This document shows, piece by piece, positions 19,601 to 27,885 of a DNA stretch of 40,389 bases. The notes beneath the pieces were generated by a model, which saw only the letters and a list, made by a program, of their open reading frames with translations, was not told the DNA's origin and ran no database searches. Position numbers and translations under genes: made by a program. This DNA is from Clostridium gallinarum (GTDB lineage: Bacteria; Bacillota; Clostridia; Clostridiales; Clostridiaceae): NCBI RefSeq assembly GCF_014836325.1, contig NZ_JACSQZ010000030.1:1-40389 (forward strand), read 5' to 3'. The stretch's first letter is position 1. Every line of letters starts with the position of its first letter.

Positions 19601-19923
19601 CCCATAACTTTAATAACATGTTCTGAAGTACCTATCTTAGTAACTGTATCTAATGAATAAGTTGCAAAAACATCTTCTACATTGTCAACTTTTTTTATTT
19701 CGGAAATATCTTCATCATTAAAACCTAATGTAGAATATAATGTTAAATCCATAAAGTTATAATCATCATAATATTTATCTGCAGTTCTTTTCATATCTAT
19801 AGGAGCAACTTTTATTCCTGAAAAAAATGCTACCCCTAATGTAATAATTGCAAAAATAGAAAAAAATCTCCCTTTAGATTTTTTTATATCTCTTAGTACA
19901 TCTTTTAAAAATGCATTTTTCAT
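16699..19923 (-). CDS. FtsX-like ABC transporter permease with long coiled coil
   Basis: Permease of a MacB/LolCDE-type (type VII) ABC system. There is one N-terminal membrane helix (about 20-38), an extracytoplasmic domain, a coiled coil of about 260 residues (roughly 258-516, rich in Glu, Lys, Asn and Ala), then FtsX-like membrane domains from about 550 with two helix groups separated by a second extracytoplasmic domain. It has 1074 aa. The start at 19923 is one base after the stop of the ATPase gene, suggesting coupled translation; a TTG further upstream would overlap that gene. Such permeases act in export, mechanotransmission or peptide resistance; the substrate is unknown. Confidence 0.9.
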   Translation of the reverse strand: MKNAFLKDVLRDIKKSKGRFFSIFAIITLGVAFFSGIKVAPIDMKRTADKYYDDYNFMDLTLYSTLGFNDEDISEIKKVDNVEDVFATYSLDTVTKIGTSEHVIKVMGIPLDTDNYVNKYKLIEGRLPEKENECVLEWSKIENLNLSIGDTIKLESGTNDEISDSLENIEYEIVGKVQTPYYLSYEKGTSNIGNGKVSSYIVIPINNFKIPAYTEVYLTINDSKSYNSYSDEYFDLVEDVQLDLEALGSERASLRYDEILNEANKKLNESKAELNKQKDLGEEKLKEAKKQIETSEKTIENAEAELLRKETDYKLQIIQSENEIALAQYKIDNGKSQLESAKLTLNQEKENAENIIKTANESLLTLENTKNDIDNKINEKKNELKDPNLTQIQKDLIESELNSLYKTRNEINSGITYINEQIKSAKDKITNAENEIYNKESELNNAQALLDENKKKLELGKIEAESQFENVKLELENGKIDLEKGKLEYEESIEKFNKEIASAESKLNNAQNEINSIAEPSWYVLDRNSQYSYVDYKNNADSIDKLAKVFPLFFFLVAALVCLTTMTRMVDEQRINIGTLKGLGYSKYKIASKYIVYSFTASFLGSIFGLIIGYTIFPIVVFDAYGIMYSLPRVELEFNVPIALSITLVSVLVTTLSSVLACYKELLETPSTLMRPKAPKEGKRIFIERIDFIWNKLSFIGKVTVRNIFRYKKRFLMTVFGIAGCTALIVTGFGIKDSIKTIVDKQFGKVFNYDLTINIDKDASNIEKKELEDNLNTLQEIDKFLMISSENGKIKGDNTEKDINIIVPEDISRISEFVNFINRTNKDKYKLNDNGVIISEKAAKQSKVKIGDEVKIKVNNKEYSLKVSGITENYTFNYVYISPKYYKEIFDKEPIYNSIIANTNSLQNESNFSMKLMENSIVKGVSFNTSIRENFDNMIKSLNYVIIVIIVSAGTLAFVVLYNLTNVNISERIREIATIKVLGFYDKEVSAYIYRENIFLTIFGILLGEVLGVFLHRFIMVTVEIDNIMFGRNIDFPSFIFSAILTLIFAILVNSVMYYKLKKVKMVESLKSVD

Positions 19924-19924
19924 A

Positions 19925-20659
19925 TTACCATTCAATCCTTTCTATTGGAAGGGGATTTTCATTTAAAGTAACACTTTCAATCATACCATTTTTAACTTTA
20001 ATTATTTTATCTCCCATAGGAGTAATTGCAAGATTATGAGTAATAATAACAACAGTCATGCCATATTTCCTTGCAGTATCTTGTAATAATTTCAGTATTG
20101 ACTTACCAGTATTATAATCTAATGCACCTGTTGGTTCATCACAAAGAAGCAATTTAGGATTTTTAGCAAGCGCTCTTGCTATAGCTACTCTTTGTTGTTC
20201 TCCTCCAGATAATTGAGCTGGAAAGTTATACTTTCTGTTTTCTAAACCAACAGCGTCTAAAACCTCTGAAGGATTTAATGGATTTTTACAAATTTGAGTA
20301 GCTAACTCTACATTTTCTAAAGCAGTAAGGTTTTGTACTAAATTGTAAAATTGAAAAACGAATCCAATATCAAAACGTCTATATGAAATTAATTCCTTCT
20401 CAGAATAATTACTAATAATATTGTTATCTACTACTATCTTTCCACTTGTAAGTGTATCCATTCCACCTAGAATATTTAAAATTGTACTTTTACCTGCTCC
20501 ACTAGTTCCAGCAATAATTACTATTTCGCCTTTTTCTATGCTAAAAGATACTCCTCTTAACGCATCTATATCTACTTCGCCCATTTTATAAGTTTTTTTA
20601 ACATCTTTAAATTCTATAAAGCTATTTTTTTCATTTTTCAACTCATCTCTTTTTATCAA
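19925..20659 (-). CDS. ABC transporter ATP-binding protein (MacB/LolD type)
   Basis: Nucleotide-binding subunit of the downstream permease. Walker [10 protein letters not shown] (51-59), signature [15 protein letters not shown] (150-164), Walker [13 protein letters not shown] (170-181) with catalytic Glu175, and switch histidine in VIITHN. The Q-loop region VFQFYNL is typical of the LolD/MacB group. The start is TTG at 20659, supported by GGAGAGG 8 nt upstream. It is first in a two-gene operon and has its own strong promoter (20731-20759). Confidence 0.95.
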   Translation of the reverse strand: MIKRDELKNEKNSFIEFKDVKKTYKMGEVDIDALRGVSFSIEKGEIVIIAGTSGAGKSTILNILGGMDTLTSGKIVVDNNIISNYSEKELISYRRFDIGFVFQFYNLVQNLTALENVELATQICKNPLNPSEVLDAVGLENRKYNFPAQLSGGEQQRVAIARALAKNPKLLLCDEPTGALDYNTGKSILKLLQDTARKYGMTVVIITHNLAITPMGDKIIKVKNGMIESVTLNENPLPIERIEW

Positions 20660-20730
20660 AATTAATACCTCTCCATATAATATATTATATTTTTCTTATT
20701 AGACATTTTTTGATTTTCTTTTTCAGTTAT

Positions 20731-20759
20731 ATTATAATTAAATGGATTTTTTATATCAA
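20731..20759 (-). promoter_or_regulatory. Promoter of the ABC ATPase/permease operon
   Basis: Minus strand TTGATA (20754-20759) and TATAAT (20731-20736), spacer 17 bp. The leader of about 65 nt has no obvious riboswitch. Confidence 0.75.
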
Positions 20760-20824
20760 TACTATTTAGGGTTTATTAGCTATTTAGATGTTGGTTAAAT
20801 AATGGAATAAATATTAAAAATAAA

Positions 20825-20897
20825 AAAAAGATAAACATTATATTCCTTGCTCCGTCGCATGCGCTCCAAGTCAACCTAATACAATGTTCATCTCTTT
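20825..20897 (-). ncRNA. Long wobble-paired hairpin, terminator or structured RNA
   Basis: Two 20-nt arms (20825-20844 and 20878-20897) pair along their whole length on the minus strand, with three G-U pairs that would be A-C mismatches on the plus strand, so the minus strand is the folded one. The 33-nt loop is about 60 percent G+C, strikingly rich for this genome, and contains CGCATGCG and a CTTG/CAAG inner stem. A run of T follows the 3' arm. It lies about 60 bp after the lacI-type gene and probably terminates it; the loop suggests more than a plain terminator. Confidence 0.6.
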
Positions 20898-20956
20898 GCA
20901 AACTGAAGGAAGGACATTATTTTATTTATAATTTATCCTCCATATTTGTAATAATA

Positions 20957-21997
<1,041 letters not shown>

Positions 21998-22030
21998 TTA
22001 TATATTTAGGAAAAAATATAAATAATAAAT

Positions 22031-22050
22031 AAAACTCCCTTTGGAGTTTT
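22031..22050 (-). terminator. Hairpin after galT
   Basis: AAAACTCC (22031-22038) pairs with GGAGTTTT (22043-22050), loop CTTT; TTTTATTTATTATT follows on the minus strand. It may attenuate rather than fully stop read-through into the regulator gene. Confidence 0.65.
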
Positions 22051-22072
22051 AACTTAAAGCTTTAATTTTACA

Positions 22073-22110
22073 TCTAAAGATAATAATATAATTATATTAT
22101 TATCTTTAGA
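22073..22110. repeat. Perfect 38-bp palindrome after galT
   Basis: Arms of 19 bp (22073-22091 and 22092-22110) are exact reverse complements with no spacer. It lies 14 bp beyond the galT stop codon. The ends read TCTAAAGATA and TATCTTTAGA; the centre is pure A/T. It could fold into an mRNA 3' stem or extrude in DNA. Confidence 0.8.
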
Positions 22111-22124
22111 ATAAATTTAGAAAC

Positions 22125-23642
22125 TTAAACTATTGATTTCTTTAAGCTTTCAATATATTTTTCCATTGCATTTTTTCCACTGCTATCCCATTTAAATACA
22201 CCACAATGTTCTAATACTTTTTTAAATACATTTCCGACTTCATTTTCTATTATCTTATCAACATTTGATATATTAATATCCTTATTATTATTTAATATTT
22301 CTTTATACCAATTTGCATGAATACTAATATCATTATAATTATCGATATTTTCTTCTTTATTTATTAATGCTTTTTTAATACTTTCTAATTCCTCTTTTAA
22401 TCTAGCAGGTAATACAGCTAATCCTAATACCTCTATTAACCCTATATTCTCTTTCTTTATATTATGAAGTTCTTCATGTGGATGGAATATTCCATCTGGA
22501 TACTTTTCATTAGTTCTATTATTTCTAAGAACCAAGTCTAATATATAATAATCACCATCTCTTCTTGATATAGGAGTTATAGTATTATGAGGAGTATCAC
22601 CAGTACATGCATATACATCAACTTCAGAATCAGTATAATTTCTCCAATGATTTAATATACTTTCTGCTAGTTCACTTAAATCGAATCTATTTTTCCCTTT
22701 TAATCTAACTACTGTTAAGGGCCATTTTACTATTGATAAATCTATATCTTTATATTTTTCTATTCTAAATTTTATATAATCACTAGCTTTATCCATAGCA
22801 AATTCATAGTTTCCACCTTGATAATGATCATGAGTTAATATAGATCCTCCAACTATAGGTAAATCTGCATTAGATCCCACAAAATAATGAGGAAATTTTT
22901 CTACAAACTCTAAATTCCTATCAAAAGTAGATTTTGTTATTTTCATAGGAATATGATCACCAGCAAATATTATACAATGTTCATTATAATATGCATAAGG
23001 TGAATATTGAAGAAACCACTTATCATTCTTTAGTTCTATTGGTATTATTCTTAGGTTTTGTCTTGCAGGGTGATTAATTCTACCTCTATAACCTTCATTT
23101 TCCTTACATAAAAGACATTTAGGATATTTAGCAGGTGGTAGATTCTTTGCAGCTGCAATTGCCTTAGGATCCTTCTCCGGCTTAGATAAGTTAATAGTAA
23201 TATCTAAATCACCATATTCTGTTGATGTCTTCCATACTAAATTTTGTGCAATTCTATCAGTTCTTACATAATCACAAGCTTTACTAATTTTATAGAAATA
23301 ATTAGTTGCATCCACTTTTGAATTTTCATATTTATTATAGAAATTTTTAATAACCTCAGATGGTCTTGGCATTAATGCATCCATAATTTTTGTATCTAAT
23401 AAATCTCTATATATTGGAGTATTAGATTCTAAAACTTTATTTTCATAGGCATAGTTTAAAAGATTATTTAAAATTTCTGTTGGTGTACTTAGATTTTCAT
23501 CTTCTATACAAATATCTTCATATTCATCTATATTTAAAATATCTAATATTTTATTTCTTATATAAATTTCATCTTCTATTTCAAATAGGTTATTTTGTAA
23601 TCCATAATTAATTAATCTTTTGATTTCTCTATAAATACTCAT
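22125..23642 (-). CDS. galT: UDP-glucose--hexose-1-phosphate uridylyltransferase, Firmicute type
   Basis: Exchanges UMP between UDP-glucose and galactose-1-phosphate in the Leloir pathway. The 505-aa length and motifs NHPARQNLRIIPIEL, YAYYNEHCIIF and ILTHDHYQGG identify the long Gram-positive form (GalT family 2), distinct from the roughly 350-aa enterobacterial HPH-type enzyme. AGGTGAGG precedes the ATG. It begins 12 bp after the galE stop and is the third gene of galK-galE-galT. Confidence 0.96.
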   Translation of the reverse strand: MSIYREIKRLINYGLQNNLFEIEDEIYIRNKILDILNIDEYEDICIEDENLSTPTEILNNLLNYAYENKVLESNTPIYRDLLDTKIMDALMPRPSEVIKNFYNKYENSKVDATNYFYKISKACDYVRTDRIAQNLVWKTSTEYGDLDITINLSKPEKDPKAIAAAKNLPPAKYPKCLLCKENEGYRGRINHPARQNLRIIPIELKNDKWFLQYSPYAYYNEHCIIFAGDHIPMKITKSTFDRNLEFVEKFPHYFVGSNADLPIVGGSILTHDHYQGGNYEFAMDKASDYIKFRIEKYKDIDLSIVKWPLTVVRLKGKNRFDLSELAESILNHWRNYTDSEVDVYACTGDTPHNTITPISRRDGDYYILDLVLRNNRTNEKYPDGIFHPHEELHNIKKENIGLIEVLGLAVLPARLKEELESIKKALINKEENIDNYNDISIHANWYKEILNNNKDINISNVDKIIENEVGNVFKKVLEHCGVFKWDSSGKNAMEKYIESLKKSIV

Positions 23643-23654
23643 GACCTCACCTAC

Positions 23655-24641
23655 TTACTTATTAAAACCATTTGGATTATTTTTATGCCAATTCCATGCT
23701 GAGGCTATAATATCTTCTACATTATCATATTTAGCTTCCCAATTTAAAGTTTTTCTAGCTTTTTCAGCAGATGCAATTAATCTAGCAGGATCCCCAGCTC
23801 TTCTTTCACAAATCTTTGCTGGTATTTCATGACCTGTTACTTTTCTAGCTGCGTCAATCATTTCTTTTACAGAAAATCCATTACCATTTCCTAAATTAAA
23901 TATATCACTATTATTACCTTTTCTTAAATAATCAATTGCTAAAATGTGAGCATTAGCTAAGTCTATTACATGAATATAATCTCTAATACAAGTTCCATCT
24001 TCTGTATCATAATCATCACCAAAAATCGATATAAAATCTCTCTTTCCTAGAGGAACTTGTAGAATTAATGGTATTAAATGAGTTTCTGGACTATGGTCTT
24101 CACCTATGCTTCCTGTAACATGAGCACCAGCAACATTAAAATATCTAAGTGAAACATATTTTACTCCATGAGCAATATCAGCCCATTTCATCATTTTTTC
24201 CATAGCAAGTTTAGTTTCCCCATAAGCATTAGTTGGTTCAGTTTTATCTGTTTCAACTATTGGCATCTTAGTAGCTTCTCCATACGTTGCAGCTGTTGAA
24301 GAAAATACTATTTTTTTCACATCATTTGCTACCATAACTTTTAATAATACTTCAGTTCCATGAACATTATTATTATAATATTTTAAGGGATTAGTCATAC
24401 TTTCTCCAACTAAAGAATTAGCTGCAAAATGTATTACTTCTGTAATATTATTTTCTTTGAAAACTTTATCTAATTCTTCTTCATTTCTTATATCTACATT
24501 ATAGAACTTAGCTTTAGGATTAACTGCTTCTATATGTCCTGTTTCTAAGTTATCTACAACAACAACATTTTCTCCTCTTTCTATTAATTGATATACAGCA
24601 TGACTTCCAATATATCCTGCTCCACCACAAACTAAAATCAT
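23655..24641 (-). CDS. galE: UDP-glucose 4-epimerase
   Basis: Interconverts UDP-galactose and UDP-glucose, closing the Leloir cycle. Short-chain dehydrogenase fold: NAD-binding GGAGYIGSH (6-14), catalytic Thr116 in FSSTAATYG, and Tyr140/Lys144 in NAYGETK. C-terminal NLGNGNGFSVKEM and RRAGDPA substrate-binding segments are present. The length of 328 aa is typical. TAGGAGG precedes the ATG. It sits between galK (11-bp gap) and galT. Confidence 0.97.
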   Translation of the reverse strand: MILVCGGAGYIGSHAVYQLIERGENVVVVDNLETGHIEAVNPKAKFYNVDIRNEEELDKVFKENNITEVIHFAANSLVGESMTNPLKYYNNNVHGTEVLLKVMVANDVKKIVFSSTAATYGEATKMPIVETDKTEPTNAYGETKLAMEKMMKWADIAHGVKYVSLRYFNVAGAHVTGSIGEDHSPETHLIPLILQVPLGKRDFISIFGDDYDTEDGTCIRDYIHVIDLANAHILAIDYLRKGNNSDIFNLGNGNGFSVKEMIDAARKVTGHEIPAKICERRAGDPARLIASAEKARKTLNWEAKYDNVEDIIASAWNWHKNNPNGFNK

Positions 24642-24652
24642 ATTAATACCTC

Positions 24653-25816
24653 CTAAATTTCTCTAGTTCCATTGCCAATATTAGCAATATAGAAACTAGC
24701 TTCATATCCTATTTTTTCTTTATAACCTTGTCCAACATTTTTTATAAAATCATCAGCATTATCTTTTTTTACTAAAGCTACAGTACATCCACCAAATCCT
24801 GCACCAGTCATTCTAGCACCTAAAACACCTTCATGTTTCCAAGCTAATTCTACTAAAGTATCCAACTCTATACCTGTTACTTCATAATCATCTCGCAAAG
24901 ATATATGTGATTCATTCATAAGCTTACCAAATTTAACTAAATCATTATTACCTAAAGCTTCCTTAGCCATTAAAGTTCTTTGATTTTCATATACAGCATG
25001 TTTTGCTCTTTTAATTCTTATATCATCTTTTATTAAATATTTATTTTCTTCAAAATCATTTATTGAAAGTTCTCCTAAAGCTGTAATATCTAGTTTACAT
25101 TTTAGTTCTTCTAAAGCTTTTTCACATTCACTTCTACGTTCATTATATTTAGAATCAGCTAATCCTCTTCTTTTATTTGTATTAGCTATTATTAAAACCT
25201 CATCTTTTAATTCTATTGGACAGTAAGTATATTTTAATGTATTACAATCTAATAAAATAGCATTATTTTCTTTTCCCATACCAATTGCAAATTGGTCCAT
25301 AATACCACAGTTTACACCAACAAACTTATTTTCTGCCTCTTGAGAAATTTTAACTAACTCCACTCTATCTATATTAAATTTAAATAAGCTATCCATCATA
25401 ACTGCAATTAATAATTCTAATGATGCTGAAGAGGATAGTCCTGCACCATTTGGTATATTTCCATAAACAGCTATTTCAAAACCTCTATTTATATTATATC
25501 CATGTTTTTTCATTACATCAATTACACCCTTAGGGTAATTTACCCAATTATCTTCAGCCTTATACTTAATATCTTCTAAAGAAAATTCTATAATTCCTAT
25601 TTCTTCAAAATTTCCTGAGTACATTCTAACTTTATTATCTTCTCTTAATCTTATTACACCATAAGTTCCAAAACTTAATGCACACGGAAAAACATTTCCT
25701 CCATTATAATCCGTGTGCTCTCCAATTAAATTAACTCTTCCTGGTGAAAAGAATGTTCTTGTTTCATTATTATTACCAAAAGCTTTTTTAAAAATAGAAT
25801 TTATTTTATCTCTCAT
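24653..25816 (-). CDS. galK: Galactokinase
   Basis: GHMP-family kinase phosphorylating galactose at C1. The signature [16 protein letters not shown] is near the N-terminus (25-40), the GHMP ATP-binding motif is [13 protein letters not shown], and the C-terminal glycine-rich motif is [12 protein letters not shown]. The length of 387 aa is usual. GGGAGTG precedes the ATG. It is first in the galKET operon, directly behind a promoter (25859-25887) with an upstream array of TTTTAC motifs. Confidence 0.97.
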   Translation of the reverse strand: MRDKINSIFKKAFGNNNETRTFFSPGRVNLIGEHTDYNGGNVFPCALSFGTYGVIRLREDNKVRMYSGNFEEIGIIEFSLEDIKYKAEDNWVNYPKGVIDVMKKHGYNINRGFEIAVYGNIPNGAGLSSSASLELLIAVMMDSLFKFNIDRVELVKISQEAENKFVGVNCGIMDQFAIGMGKENNAILLDCNTLKYTYCPIELKDEVLIIANTNKRRGLADSKYNERRSECEKALEELKCKLDITALGELSINDFEENKYLIKDDIRIKRAKHAVYENQRTLMAKEALGNNDLVKFGKLMNESHISLRDDYEVTGIELDTLVELAWKHEGVLGARMTGAGFGGCTVALVKKDNADDFIKNVGQGYKEKIGYEASFYIANIGNGTREI

Positions 25817-25858
25817 ATTATCACTCCCAATAAATTTTCTGTAATTATTTTCATTATT

Positions 25859-25887
25859 ATAATATCATATATAGAAAAAAAATTCAA
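25859..25887 (-). promoter_or_regulatory. gal operon promoter
   Basis: Minus strand TTGAAT (25882-25887) and TATTAT (25859-25864) with a 17-bp spacer; the start codon of galK lies about 43 bp downstream. Confidence 0.7.
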
Positions 25888-25944
25888 TTATTTTTACTTG
25901 AATTTTACTAATTATTTTACTATTATTTTTACTTGATGTTTTAC
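25887..25944. repeat. Phased TTTTAC array upstream of the gal promoter
   Basis: TTTTAC occurs at 25892, 25903, 25915, 25927 and 25939, i.e. every 11 to 12 bp. The first and fourth copies lie within a perfect 15-bp direct repeat, ATTATTTTTACTTGA, at 25887-25901 and 25922-25936. The array abuts the -35 box. It may be a regulator-binding array for the GalR-like protein, or a curved, A-rich upstream activating element. Confidence 0.6.
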
Positions 25945-25981
25945 CAAATTAAACCCAAAGCATTTATTAAATTATATACAT

Positions 25982-26020
25982 AAAAATAGATGGCTAGAAA
26001 AATTCTAACCATCTATTTTT
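25982..26020. terminator. Terminator of the ABC exporter operon
   Basis: AAAAATAGATGG (25982-25993) pairs with CCATCTATTTTT (26009-26020), with an inner TAGAA/TTCTA stem. It is T-rich in both directions. Confidence 0.85.
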
Positions 26021-26022
26021 TA

Positions 26023-27885
26023 TTAAGATACTTGTGTGTTATTTTCAAACTGACTATTATATAAGTTTGCATAGAAACCATTTTTACTTAATAATTCAAT
26101 ATGAGTACCTTGTTCAACTATATCTCCGTCCTTCATAACAAGAATTAAATCAGCATCTCTTATTGTAGATAATCTATGAGCTATTATAAAACTAGTTCTT
26201 CCCTTCATTAAATTATCCATAGCTTTTTGTATCAATACTTCCGTTCTTGTATCAACAGAACTTGTAGCTTCATCTAATATTAATATCTTTGGATCAGCTA
26301 ATATAGCACGAGCAATTGTTAGTAATTGCTTTTGTCCTTGAGAGACATTGCCTGCATCTTCATTTAACTCCATATTATATCCATCAGGAAGAGTTTTTAC
26401 AAAATGATGAACATGTGCGGCTTTTGCAGCTTCAATAACTTCTTCATCACTTGCATTAAGTTTACCATATCTTATATTTTCCATAATAGATCCATTAAAT
26501 AACCATGTATCTTGAAGAACCATCCCAAATATCTTTCTAAGATCTCTTCTTGTAAAGTCATTTATATTATAGTTATCTAGCAATATTTCTCCACCATTTA
26601 ACTCATAAAACCTCATTAAAAGTTTTACAATTGTTGTCTTACCAGCACCAGTAGGTCCTACTATAGCTATTCTTTGACCAGGTTTTATTTTACTTGAAAA
26701 ATTATTAATTATAATTTTATCTTCATTATAGCCAAAGTGAACATTTTTAAATGTAACTTCCCCTTTTATTTTATCAATATTTATTGGAGTTACAGCATCA
26801 TCTAGTTCTTCCTCTTCTTCTAAGAATTCAAATACTCTTTCAGCAGCAGCTGCTGTTGATTGAAGTACATTAGCTATTTGAGCCGCTTGTGCTATAGGTT
26901 GATTAAATGATCTTATATATTGAATAAATGATTGAATATCACCAACTTCAATACGATTTTTAACAGTTAAATATCCACCTAATATTGTAACAATAACATA
27001 ACCTATATTACCTATAAAAGTCATTATAGGCATCATCATTCCGGATAAGAATTGAGATTTCCAAGCTGAATTATATAAAGTATTATTTATTTCTTCAAAT
27101 TCTTCAACCGCTTTATTTTCTCCGTTAAATGCCTTCATTATATTATGTCCACTATATATTTCTTCTACATGTCCATTAACATGACCTAAAAATGTTTGTT
27201 GTTCTTTAAAGTACTTTTGTGATTTTTTTACTACAAGTGATATAAGAAGTCCTGATAAAGGAACTACTATTATAGCTGCTAATGTCATTGTAACACTTAT
27301 AGACAGCATCATTATAAGTACACCAATTAATGTTGTAATAGATGTAAATACTTGAGATAAACTTTGATTTAATGTATTGCTTACAGTATCTACATCATTA
27401 GTTACTCTAGATAAAACTTCTCCATGAGTCATTTTATCAAAGTATTTTAGTGGCATTTTATTAATTTTCAAAGATATTTCTTTTCTTAATTTATATGAAA
27501 CTTTTTGTGCAATACCTGACATAATGAATACTTGAATAAATGAAAATACTGCACTAATTACATATAATACTAATAATAAAGATATAATTTTACCTATATA
27601 AGTAAAATCTATTCCAGCATCAGTTGTTCCAGATATTTTACTTATTAGACCTTCAAATAATTTAGTAGTTGCTTTTCCTAAAATCTTTGGTCCAATTATC
27701 GAAAAAGCAGCACTACCAATTGCAAAAATTAATACAATAATTATAGATAGCCTATATGGTTTTAAATAATTTATTAACTTTCTTAATGTCCCCTTAAAGT
27801 CTTTAGCTTTTCCACCGGCAAGATGCATTCCTCCCATTGGACCACCAAAGCCACCAGGTCTTTTACCTTTTACATTATTACTCAT
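26023..27885 (-). CDS. ABC exporter half-transporter, catalytic subunit
   Basis: Membrane domain plus ATPase of a multidrug exporter (620 aa). Six membrane helices span about 45-345. The ATPase has Walker A GPTGAGKTT (410-418), catalytic Glu539 in LILDEATSSVD and switch His570 in FIIAHRLS, but an altered signature, SQGQ, at 515-518. A glycine-rich leader (about 10-25) precedes the first helix. The start overlaps the upstream gene's stop by 4 bp, so the two subunits are translationally coupled. The pairing is like LmrCD, BmrCD and TM287/288. The substrate is unknown; the MarR neighbour suggests drug or small-molecule efflux. Confidence 0.93.
   Translation of the reverse strand: MSNNVKGKRPGGFGGPMGGMHLAGGKAKDFKGTLRKLINYLKPYRLSIIIVLIFAIGSAAFSIIGPKILGKATTKLFEGLISKISGTTDAGIDFTYIGKIISLLLVLYVISAVFSFIQVFIMSGIAQKVSYKLRKEISLKINKMPLKYFDKMTHGEVLSRVTNDVDTVSNTLNQSLSQVFTSITTLIGVLIMMLSISVTMTLAAIIVVPLSGLLISLVVKKSQKYFKEQQTFLGHVNGHVEEIYSGHNIMKAFNGENKAVEEFEEINNTLYNSAWKSQFLSGMMMPIMTFIGNIGYVIVTILGGYLTVKNRIEVGDIQSFIQYIRSFNQPIAQAAQIANVLQSTAAAAERVFEFLEEEEELDDAVTPINIDKIKGEVTFKNVHFGYNEDKIIINNFSSKIKPGQRIAIVGPTGAGKTTIVKLLMRFYELNGGEILLDNYNINDFTRRDLRKIFGMVLQDTWLFNGSIMENIRYGKLNASDEEVIEAAKAAHVHHFVKTLPDGYNMELNEDAGNVSQGQKQLLTIARAILADPKILILDEATSSVDTRTEVLIQKAMDNLMKGRTSFIIAHRLSTIRDADLILVMKDGDIVEQGTHIELLSKNGFYANLYNSQFENNTQVS

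Larger units (their letters stand above)
20660..20956. other. Intergenic region between ABC ATPase and lacI-type gene
   Basis: Contains the ABC operon promoter (20731-20759) and the long hairpin (20825-20897). No supported gene is seen; a ten-codon frame (20888-20917, minus) lacks a ribosome binding site. Confidence 0.6.

Noticed and set aside
20888..20917. Ten-codon minus-strand frame next to the long hairpin
   Set aside because: No ribosome binding site at suitable distance, and its stop lies in the hairpin stem; chance is enough.
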